Assembly (NCBI GenBank): GCA_930367205.1
Contig: OV884015.1
Coordinates: 81,706,841 to 81,770,840 of the forward strand
Length of the DNA stretch: 64,000 nt
Reading direction: 5' to 3'
Source of the DNA: Acanthosoma haemorrhoidale
Taxonomy: Eukaryota > Arthropoda > Insecta > Hemiptera > Acanthosomatidae
In this document: positions 55,501 to 64,000 of the stretch, in pieces
How the letters are laid out: each line of letters opens with the position of its first letter
How positions within the stretch are numbered: the first letter of the stretch is position 1
Program-made: the position numbers and the translations under genes
The notes under the pieces: model-generated
Told to the model about the DNA's origin: nothing
The model's input: only the letters and a program-made list of their open reading frames with translations
The model's database searches: none

Positions 55501-56718
55501 ATATTTAGAAGAGAACATCAAGGAAAAATCATTACTAAGTTATGTACAAGTGAATTTTCATTACTATAATATTGCATTACAACTATTTAGTTATATGTAT
55601 CAGGTATATAATAAATAAAAAAGTTTATAACTTAGGATTTAGGTTTGACTCTCTTAAAAACACTAGTTTGGGTAAGAAGGGTGCCTGATTAACTAAAGGC
55701 CTGTCCTAACTCCCTTAATCTTTTTCCAGCTACAGCGGAGATGGGGAGTTCATTTCTTAAGAAGTTCTACTAAATAAAGTAACACTTAAAATCCTGCCTG
55801 GCGTATGAAAAAATTTAGATGATTAAATCATAAGTGCTAAAGCAGCTTCGATATTTTGTACCTTTTAAAATAGTAATTTATAAAATTTGAACAAAGAAAA
55901 AATTACTTGGCCCTTGCAAGAGAAAGGGATTTGTTCAGTTTTGATGAGAAACGATTGGAGGGTTTGATTCAGTTCATCCAAATGAAATTAAATGTGTGAA
56001 AAAACATTTTTTTTTTTTTTTTATGGATATCAGCCCTTTTGTAAGGGCTAACAAAAGGACCAAAACTAGGTGGTGACATCATACAGATCTAAGAGCTGGC
56101 AGATGAAGCTCAGCATGGGCCGAGCCCAAAGGAAGAAAGCTTTGAGGAAAGAGAATCTATGATCAGTTGATATTCCAGGGTAATGGAGTTACCCAGACAA
56201 AGTAGATCTAAGTTACAGATCTAAGCTTTATAAGGTAAGGCGCCATCTTACTAAGATTTTTCCATAATACTCTAATCATGTGATTAGATTAGGTGTGATA
56301 TAATAATCATGTGAGACACTTTTGTCTGAGTCGCTCCATTCTTTTGTTTGGAACCGTTCTTAGATTTTTATTGTTTTTGGAACCGGTTCTCAAGCCAGAA
56401 TGGAACTGGTGGAATGCATTTTGAAGTTTTTGCTGGAATTGTGCACCTGTAGTCTCAACTCAATCAATCAATAAATATATTTATTTTGAACAATGCATTT
56501 AGTGACAGTAAGTGCATTTAAATTTTACTCAAATTTTTATCCTAGCCACAACTCAAATATCTCATTTAGGTTCATTGGTTTCCCGTTAGATGTCACCTTG
56601 CTTACTCCTCTTCCCGCCATAAGAGGCCGTTATGCCAGTTTTGGTACTATACCTGTAGGTGGCACTGCTGTCGAAACCGTTGTTTGATGCTTTGGAATAG
56701 CTCAATATTTCATTTACA
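55501..56718 (+). other. Duplicated upstream region of the zinc-finger gene
   Basis: Copy of 14397-15704 with scattered substitutions and about 80 bases missing just before the ATG. No independent coding sequence. Confidence 0.7.
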
Positions 56719-57302
56719 ATGGATGAAGCAGGTAAATAGCCATTCAAATATAATTTGTCCTCATTTATAGAGGATTTGTTAGTTTTCATGTGAGGCAACT
56801 TGAATCTATTCTCCAGCTTATTTTTGTTGTCTAGTAGGTTAAGAAATTTTGCCACTTCAAAGTTAATTTTTCATTTCCCATGTGAATGAGTAATTGGCCA
56901 GTCAAGGGACCACTTCTTAAGCTACCTAATAGTGATTATGCATTTGTAATTATTCTGGCTCATCTAAAATAATTGACAATGTTTCCTATGCTTGCTCTAT
57001 TATTAAAGTCGATAAAAGTTATATCATTACCTGTTATGTTGAAATGTAGAGCGTCACAAATCACAATGAAATGGTAGTAGAACATTCCTATTAGAGAATA
57101 ACATTTTATTCAATGACTAATCTAAACAGAAAGTAATGCAAAACAATGAAATTTGCAAATCTGTTTTAATATAATTTCTTTCATTGTACTTTATGAAAAC
57201 ATATATCATCAGGTTATTTATAATGATTTTGATTATTTATGCTTGCAGGTGCGAAGAAATCTTTTGACACCTTAAAAGATAAAATTAAAGAAGAACTTGA
57301 TG
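56719..57302 (+). pseudogene. Duplicate of zinc-finger gene exons 1-2
   Basis: Exons 56719-56731 and 57249-57302 match 15705-15717 and 16208-16261, with intact ATG and GT-AG sites. The only protein change is Val to Ala at the sixth residue; the IKEE motif is kept. No downstream exons occur before the Polinton, so unless they lie beyond the window this is a truncated copy. It could still supply a promoter and first exons to a transcript. Confidence 0.88.
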
Positions 57303-57474
57303 GTAAGTTTTTTAAAACCCATTAAGAAATAATAAATGAGATTAATTAAGTATAATAAAGGTTAAATAAGAATTTAAGAGTATTTGAGAAGGTTTTAAAT
57401 TCTAAAATAGACGAAATTAAACAAAGTATATATAGATGTGAAACAGGAATTTTAATTTGAATTAGTTAAGACTG

Positions 57475-57874
57475 TGGTCAGCAAACTTATTAGCCAAAGA
57501 TCCAATTATGAACATCACAACAATTTAAAAAAGAATTGGGTGCCAAATCTGCTTGTTTGGTAAACTTTTATTGTACTAAATAAGTAGTACACTAAATAAA
57601 ACTAAATTTCATTCTTAATAAATAGTTATTAATGCGAACAATGTGCTTGCATCTCCTTGGAAAGTTTTAGTAAGTCAGGTTTGTATGTTGTTTTTAATTT
57701 TAGGCTTGATTCCAAGTTCTCATCAATAAGACGACTTCTCAGTTTACTCTTGGTAATGTTCATGCTTGAAAAAGATTGTTCGCATATATATGTAGAACCG
57801 AAAAAGGAAAGAACAGCAAACGCGAGCTTTTTCAGCTGATCGTAGGAGTCAGGAATAATGTTCCAAGCGTTGAA
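57475..57874 (-). mobile_element. hAT fragment (copy of 16577-16979), cut by the Polinton
   Basis: Begins ctgtggtcagcaaac as in the parent and includes the transposase dimerisation coding region (LSFFGSTYICEQSFSSM) up to AWNIIPDSYDQ, then changes abruptly to the Polinton end. Its presence shows that the hAT insertion predates the duplication. Confidence 0.9.
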
Positions 57875-58860
57875 AGTAGTACAGATTAGCGGGTTGAGTA
57901 AGAGCACGAAGGAAATGACCTTGAGGCGTGCTGTAGCAGGGTCCCGTTTGACCTTGGGGTCGTTGACCCCCCTTGCTCAGGCGGGAGGGGTGTTGTGCTA
58001 GGGCCAGGGGGGGTTTGTTTATGTTATGAAATACCGGTTTTGGTTGACCTTGACTGGTTGAATACGGATTAGAATCACGATGTGGCAACGCTGTTGATGA
58101 GGGGTGGCAACAGCGCGGAGCAGGTGTGAGGGCAGGTGTGTTCATTAAGAAATTCGATCCTTGTCGTCATCGGTTGTGAATATATAGGTCGTTTCATTCA
58201 TTGGAGTGGTTTGACCTTTGATGACGTTGACTTCCGCTCGACTGGTCTTATATTTGTTTACTTCCGCGTTGACGCGGGCGGTTTCCTCGGTGAGAGGACC
58301 TTGAGGGGCGCTTTAAGTAGTACAATTTATCATCAGTAGTAGACATATTAATCAGCTGTGCGACGACATTCTCGTATGTGTTTTTGACGTAGTTCAGGTT
58401 GTTTATTTTCGGGCGGTTTCCTCGGTGAGAGGACCTTGAGGGGCGCTTTAAGTGGTATTATTTATCACAATACATTTTCTCTTCGTCTTGAGGTAATTAG
58501 ACATATACATTAATGTCAACCTCGATGAGATGTGACTTTAATCGAAGTCAAATCCGAGGAAATGTGTCCTTAATCGAAGTCAACTCCGAGGAGATGTGTC
58601 TTTAATCAATTGTACCAAGGTTTCAGGAGCATGTGAACTTGGATGCAATGAGAGGTGTGTTCGATCGTCTAGCAATATTTGTCTTTGTCAAGGAGAATTA
58701 AATGAAATTAACTTAATTGCTCCCAGAGTTTCTCTTTGTAAAAAACAATACATTTTCTTGTATATAAGACCATAGGATTTGCTATACCTTTATTCATTTA
58801 GCTGCTTCAGTTCTCTTTGCAACCATAGCTGCTTCGATTCTCCTTGCATCCATTGTAAGT
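57875..58860 (+). repeat. Polinton terminal region with short tandem repeats
   Basis: Probable terminal inverted repeat, whose partner would be outside the window. It contains a ~60-base unit given twice (about 58272-58330 and 58408-58467; cggtttcctcggtgagagga in both) and three 32-base units at about 58515-58610 (ccgaggagatgtgt, ttaatcgaagtc). GTAGTACA words occur at 57876 and 58317. Polinton ends are known to hold such repeats. No gene seen; the frames here are chance. Confidence 0.7.
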
Positions 58861-58940
58861 AAGTTTTTATTTTTCTTTGAATCGTTATATGTTTATTTAA
58901 TTGCACCACTATATACCTAAGCAAATAATATGATTTTTAG

Positions 58941-59299
58941 ATGTCTCTCCTTAAAAAATTAAACGAGAGTAGTCCTACATATAAGAACATTAGCGAATTG
59001 ACTATTGGACGGTCATACGAGATAATAAAACTGACCAAAAAGGAGACAGAATATGGTCCTTCCATTGAGGCCATATTAGAAGATGAAGAAGAAGGAAAAC
59101 TGCGAACTTTCCTACCAAAACGATATACATGTGCGTTCACTGAGGAAGAATTAGCAAGCTATAGAGGTACAGCATATTTAAATATATAATAAATATAATA
59201 TTTTTTTAATTAGCTAAGTGATTATTCTCGTTTTTAGGGGGCCTGAGAATGCAATACCTTGGAAAAAAGAAAAATGCATATGACATTAAATTTGAATAG
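58941..59299 (+). CDS. Small spliced Polinton protein, possible OB-fold DNA-binding protein
   Basis: Two exons, 58941-59166 and 59238-59299, with GT-AG borders and a 71-base intron, give 95 residues. The pattern is a helical start, beta-like YEIIKLTKKETEYGPSIEA, an acidic turn, RTFLPKRYTCAF, a short helix (TEEELASY), then GLRMQYLGKK...YDIKF. Alternating hydrophobic strands with one helix near the middle would suit a single OB fold, which would make it a candidate single-stranded-DNA-binding partner of the neighbouring polymerase. That role is inference from pattern and position. I do not recognise a named family. The stop lies 91 bases before the polymerase ATG. Confidence 0.65.
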
Positions 59300-59389
59300 T
59301 TGGCGCATTTTATTTATGAGGTTTTTGATATTTTTTATATTTTCATTAGTTTGGTTTTGGCTTTATATATTTTAGTGTTAAGAGTAAAA

Positions 59390-62300
59390 ATGAGTAGTAA
59401 AAGTAGTGGAAATAATTATTTATGTGAACAATGTGGAATATTTGTAGCAAATAGAAGACACAGGTGTAAATGGTTGTTTTTCTTTTGTCAAGGCTGTGGC
59501 AAAGAATTTAATAGAAAGTTTAATTTTGATCGACATAAATTAACTTGTAAAGTTGCTAATGGGGTTAGTAGGAATGATACACCTAACGCAAGCACAATGG
59601 AGGTTCCCAATAAAAAAAGAAAATATAGTATGTTCTGCAGACAGATGCGAGAGAAGACGATTGCTGAAGAAAACGGGATTATTAGAGCTTCTTTAGGAAA
59701 CGCGGTTGAGGACGTTTACATTCCTAACGATAGTAAAAAATTAGCAGCTACCGATTTTTTAAACAATAAAAAAGAACTCTTAGTAAATTTACTATATTCT
59801 TATGTTGACGAATGGAAAACTTACAAAATAAATATAATGTTAGAATGCACATATAGTAAGAAAAACGGAAACACTATTAGTGAAAGAACGGATTTTAACT
59901 TTAAATCGAAAAGTAGTACGATAGATCATAGCATAAACCTCGAAAATTATATTGAAACAACTTTTGAAAAAATTTTAGCGGAACAGGACGAGTTTGAAAA
60001 AAAAGGTTCAGGTTGGATGTATATGTCAGCAAATTATATCTGCTTACATTTAACTAAATATAAACCTTTTGGAGGATCTCAATATATTGAATTACCTAAA
60101 AAAATACGGGACAAACGTTGTGTTATAAATGTAAGAAATAATACTAATGATTGCTTCCGTTTAGCTATACTTAGTGATAATATTAGATCAAATGACTTTA
60201 ATGCATACAAAAATATTCAAACTCCATATTCCTTTGATTCTATATCGTTCCCGACTCCAATAAAGGATATAAAACGATTTGAAAATTTAAATAACGTGTC
60301 CATAAATGTTTATGGCTTAGACGAGAAAAATAATGTGTATCCAATTAGAATTAGTAAAAAGGAAAATTATGATAAAATGATTGATTTATTGTTTTTACAA
60401 AATGGAGAAAATTCTCACTATTGTTTGATCACAAATCTTTCACGATTAGTAAGTTCTCAAATATCTTTGCACAAATGTGCATATAGTATCTGTCGTAGAT
60501 GTCTGTCCGTATTTCCAAAGACGTATGTAAACAAGTATGGGAAAAATGGTGATGAGCGAAAGCGTGAACATGAATTATTTTGTCGTAATCATAAACCAAT
60601 TCGATCTGACTTTCCGAAAGAAGAGAAAATCGAATTTAAACATGTGGAATATACTCAACCCATTCCAATCGTAGTTTATGCAGATATTGAATCTCTTTTA
60701 ATACCAATTTCGGGGCCCGCTCCTAATCCATCAATATCTTGGAATAAAGCTGTACATGAGCATCGTGCATTTTCTGTTTCACTTCTGGTAAAGTCTAACA
60801 TGTTCCATTTAAAACCGTTTGTTTATACGGGAGAAAACTGTATGCTAGTTTTTTTAGAAAAACTTGAATCTATAGTTGCCGAAGCCGATAAAATATATAG
60901 TAATCCTCTTCCAATGGAAGAAATGAGTGAAAGGGATAAAACAATCTTTTATTCTGCTAAAGTCTGCATATTATGTCAATACCCTTTAGATGAACACGAT
61001 CGAGTGCGTCATCACTGCCACATGACAGGAAAATTTATTGGACCAGCACATAATGCATGTAATTTAAGGGCGAAAAAGCCTGATTTTATACCTGTCTTTA
61101 TGCACAACTTACAAGGCTATGATTCTCATTTTATAATCCCTTTCTTGGGCCAATGTGAAAAGGTTCATGTAATTCCTAGTAATACTGAAAAATATATAAG
61201 TTTTAGCATACAATTTAAAGGATATAGGACAAAAATACGATTTGTTGACTCGTTTAAATTTCTTTCATCAAGTTTGGATACATTAGTGAACAATTTAAAA
61301 AATCAATCGAAATCAATTATTGAAATTTTTCCAAATATGGCTACTATTATTAATGATGAAAACAAAATTAAATTGCTAACAAGGAAAGGTGTATTTCCAT
61401 ACAATTATTTTAATTCGTTTGAATGTCTAAATGAAACAAAACTACCTTCTAAAAATTCATTTGTTAATGACTTAACAAAAAAATCCATTAGCGATGTAGA
61501 CTATGAGCATGCAAAAAATGTCTGGGAAACGTTTAAAATCCAAACATTAAAAGATTATGCAGAATTATATGTAAAAACAGATGTAATTCTCTTGTGTGAA
61601 GTTTTCGAAACCTTCCGACTTCTCTGTCAACAAATTTATAAATTGGATCCTGCATGGTTTTTTACTTTGCCACAGTTATCTTGGAATGCAATGTTGAAAT
61701 ATACAAAAATCAAATTAGATGTAATAAAAGATATTGATATAGTTCAGTTTTTTGAAAAGGGAATAAGGGGAGGTATTTGTCAAGTCGTTTCCCGATATGC
61801 CAAAGCTAACAACAAATATTTAAATGAGTATGATTCCACTAAACCTAGTAATTATTTATTATATGTTGATGTTAATAATCTTTACGGTTATGCCATGAAA
61901 CTTCCATTGCCATATGCCGAATTTGAGTGGACTGACGAAAAATTAAATTTATTAAATCTAGAAAACGATTCAGAAACCGGCTATGTGCTTGATGTTGATA
62001 TTGAATACCCCGCAGAAATTCATGATAAACAGTCTCAACTACCATTTTTACCTGAAAAAAATAATCCGCCTAATACTAAAACTGTTAAGCTATTAACGAC
62101 TTTATCACCCAAAACACGTTATATAGTACATTATATCAATTTAAAACAAGCTTTACAACTTGGGGTAAAAATTTCAAAAATTACAGAGTATTAAAGTTTA
62201 AACAAAAGAATTGGTTGGCACCATATATAGAAATTAATTCAAAGATGAGAACATCAGCAAAAAATACATTTGAGTCTGATTTTTACAAATTGATGAATAA

Positions 62301-63064
62301 CAGTTGCTTTGGCAAATTTATGGAAAACGTGCGTAACAGAATTGATTTAAAAATAGTGACTAATGAAAAATCATTACTTCGACAAGTTAATAAACCAAAT
62401 TTTAAAGGTAGGATTATATTTTCTGATAATGTTACAGCGGTTCAGTTGGAAAAAGAAAGCATTATTTTTGATAAACCGTTGTATGTGGGATTCTCAGTGT
62501 TAGACTTGAGCAAAGTTTTGATGTATCATTACCACTATAATGTTTTCTTAAAAAAATATGGTATAGAAAATGTTACTTTATGTTATACTGATACAGATTC
62601 ATTTTTATACAATATTAGGACTGAAGATATTTATTCTGATATGACTAGAGAGTTACAAAATTATTTTGATACAAGCAATTTTCCTACTTCTCATTTTTGC
62701 TATTCTGAAAAAAACAAAAAAGTTGTTGGCCTGTTGAAAGATGAAACTTTTGGAGATCCCATAGTGGAATTTGTCGGGTTGAGACCTAAAATGTATTCTT
62801 ACATAACAAACAATGATATAACGGTTAAAAAGTCAAAGGGAATAAAAAAATCAGCTGTTAGCGATTTTACTTTTAACGATTATTTAAACACACTTAAAGA
62901 CAGTAAAAGTGTATATTCTTCGTTTTATATAATTCAATCTAAAAAACATAGCGTTACAACCTCACTAATAAATAAAAAGTCATTGTGCTCATTGGATGAC
63001 AAAAGGTGTACATTAAGCGATGGAGCAAACACTCCCTTATGGTCACTATAGCCTTAATGAATAA
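59390..63064 (+). pseudogene. polB: Polinton protein-primed DNA polymerase B, two frame breaks
   Basis: Replicates the element using a protein primer. N-terminus: Cys pairs and a C2H2-like finger (FCQGCGKEFNRKFNFDRHKL). Exonuclease: VVYADIESL (Exo I), HNLQGYDSHFI (Exo II), YVKTDVILL (Exo III). Between Exo I and II lies a CxxC...HHCHMTG...HNACN zinc knot resembling endonuclease VII. Polymerase: YVDVNNLYGYAM (A), FYKLMNNSCFGK (B) and CYTDTDSFLY (C). All catalytic Asp are present. The frame breaks near 62183, where one base appears to be lost, and again near 63030 just before the end. The ATG at 59390 is preferred because the frame upstream is hydrophobic and lies behind the previous gene's stop. 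Full span is about 1.2 kb of codons, normal for the family. Confidence 0.9.
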
Positions 63065-63309
63065 AAAAAACAACCATTAAATGTAAATGTTAATGCAAAA
63101 TGATAAAAAAAAAAAGGCAATTTAATGTCTATTTGTAGTATTAGCACTAGTACTATTTGTAGTAAGTTTAGGTTAAAGAAAAACAACAATTTGTGAGAAA
63201 TAAATATATTTTAAATGTAGAGTTACAATAAATATATAAAATACACAGGTATTGTAAAAAAAATAAATAATAAATGTCTGCTATAACATTAAGTGTTTTT
63301 TTTACAACA
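63065..63309. other. Spacer between convergent polymerase and integrase
   Basis: A/T-rich with several A runs; AATAAA-like words on both strands probably serve as poly(A) signals for the two converging genes. Confidence 0.5.
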
Positions 63310-63987
63310 CTATGTAATATCCTTCCTGTCAATCCAGCTGCGTTCCTCTAATCCTAACCACTTTACATACAATCTATTTCCTTTTCTTTTCAAAACCTTT
63401 TCTACAAGGTATACATCTGGATGTTTTACTTTTTGAAGCTCTTCAGCGTAAAAGGAACCACTGATAGGTTGCCCTTTCAGATCTTCAAGTTGATATGTGT
63501 ACGGATACGTCTTCTGAACCATGACTACTTTAAATATTTCACTCGACCAATTTGGTGTATAGCCTTTTGAAAATATTGTCTTTTGTTTTGATATCCTGAC
63601 AAAATCGTCCTCTTCAAACTTCTGCTTTTGTACATTTGATTTGGCTATGGACGAATACACATTTTTTAACAAGTACTTTTCAGATTTTTTATTGTGGGCA
63701 TCGATTGGTCTCATACTTATAGTTGAATGAAATGAGGTATTGTAATCGAGCAGGATCTGAGGTAAAATATCTAAAAATTTGTAATTTCCTAGTAAGCTGA
63801 ATGTTTTCCACATTTTTGCTTTCAATGTTCTATTAAATCTCTCCACAATGGAAGCCTTTATTGAGGAAAAAGTAGAATAATGATTAATAGAGTATTTTTT
63901 CATCAGAGAATTAAACTTTGAATTGTAAAATTCCTTTCCCTGATCGCTTTGAATATTTTTTGGAGATTGTTTACTCGATAGAAACAC
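63310..63987 (-). CDS. Polinton integrase, C-terminal part (continues beyond the window)
   Basis: Inserts the element by a retroviral-type DDE reaction. Visible: the second catalytic Asp in NIQSDQGKEFYN and the Glu in SIVERFNRTLKAKMW; the first Asp and zinc site must lie past 64000. Then a linker with RPIDAHNKK, an SH3-like DDFVRISKQKTIFSKGYTPN segment, and a chromo-like end (YLVEKVLKRKGNRLYVKW, then WLG). The frame is open to the window edge. It converges on the polymerase gene, a spacing of about 245 bases. Confidence 0.9.
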   Translation of the reverse strand: MFLSSKQSPKNIQSDQGKEFYNSKFNSLMKKYSINHYSTFSSIKASIVERFNRTLKAKMWKTFSLLGNYKFLDILPQILLDYNTSFHSTISMRPIDAHNKKSEKYLLKNVYSSIAKSNVQKQKFEEDDFVRISKQKTIFSKGYTPNWSSEIFKVVMVQKTYPYTYQLEDLKGQPISGSFYAEELQKVKHPDVYLVEKVLKRKGNRLYVKWLGLEERSWIDRKDIT

Positions 63988-64000
63988 ACTCTCCGTCGCT

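Larger units (their letters stand above)
53788..57874 (+). repeat. Segmental duplication, copy B (partner 12160-16980)
   Basis: Carries Gypsy-3B from RNase H to LTR, the upstream region, exons 1-2 of the zinc-finger gene and the start of the intronic hAT. The right edge is the Polinton end at 57875; since the Polinton interrupts the hAT, duplicated sequence may resume beyond the window. Confidence 0.95.
57875..64000 (+). mobile_element. Polinton/Maverick, left part (runs off the window)
   Basis: A large self-synthesising DNA transposon. The left end begins AGTAGTACAG at 57875 inside duplicated hAT sequence, consistent with Polinton ends that start with AG. A repeat-rich 1-kb end region is followed by a small spliced gene, protein-primed DNA polymerase B on the plus strand and a convergent retroviral-type integrase. 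Packaging ATPase, protease and capsid genes are not in view and would lie beyond 64000. Two frame breaks in the polymerase suggest that this copy is inactive or has sequence errors. Confidence 0.88.

Noticed and set aside
58136..58339. Frames in the Polinton end region
   Set aside because: Overlap tandem repeats of the terminal region; no conserved motif and both strands open by chance.

Overview
The window is eukaryotic and almost certainly arthropod DNA, most likely from an insect. It is AT-rich, has GT-AG introns, and carries an insect-style transposable-element load: Ty3/Gypsy LTR elements, a Jockey-type LINE, hAT, mariner and MULE pieces, a DUF7869-type fragment and a Polinton/Maverick. 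The exact order of insect is not determined; a hemipteran is only a guess. No bacterial operons, CRISPR arrays, rRNA genes or tRNA genes were seen. The first 45 bases are an assembly gap, followed by a (GA)n block.

Layout. Positions 1-2.6 kb: gap, microsatellite and interspersed repeats. 2.67-8.02 kb: a young Gypsy element (Gypsy-1, minus strand) with identical 184-bp LTRs. 8.02-12.16 kb: a decayed relative on the plus strand (Gypsy-2); both carry a primer site matching tRNA-Phe. 12.16-14.40 kb: a 3'-truncated, decayed Gypsy of another family (Gypsy-3, minus). 15.7-35.1 kb: a host C2H2 zinc-finger gene on the plus strand. It has a chain of eight small 5' exons, seven of them carrying one or two PsiKxE (SUMO-acceptor-like) motifs, and one terminal exon with 11 fingers. 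Its introns hold hAT, DUF7869-type, mariner and LINE fragments, a decayed coiled-coil gene, a 72-bp inverted repeat and tandem repeats. 36.7-42.5 kb: diverged repeats, a 308-bp hAT MITE with a perfect 8-bp target duplication, and a MULE/SWIM-type transposase relic split by a Jockey LINE. 44.2-49.8 kb: eleven exons of the C-terminal part of Claspin on the minus strand, with two in-frame stops, one exon-junction frame error and a solo Gypsy-3 LTR between splice sites of a probable twelfth exon. 50.1-52.6 kb: a LINE tail and an internally deleted Gypsy-4. 52.65-57.87 kb: a second Gypsy-3 copy followed by a duplicate of the zinc-finger gene's 5' end (exons 1-2) and its intronic hAT. 57.87 kb to the end: the left part of a Polinton, with a repeat-rich end, a small spliced gene, protein-primed DNA polymerase B (two frame breaks) and the start of a convergent integrase.

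How it fits together. The functional host content is probably only the zinc-finger gene; its modular symmetric exons would let splicing vary the number of SUMO-like motifs without changing the finger frame. A segmental duplication of about 4-5 kb links 12.16-16.98 kb with 53.79-57.87 kb. It carries TE and gene DNA together, and one copy later received the Polinton. The Claspin locus looks like a non-processed, 5'-incomplete pseudogene. Coordinates of splice sites, LTR ends and target duplications were read directly from the sequence; family names rest on motif recognition without database searches.
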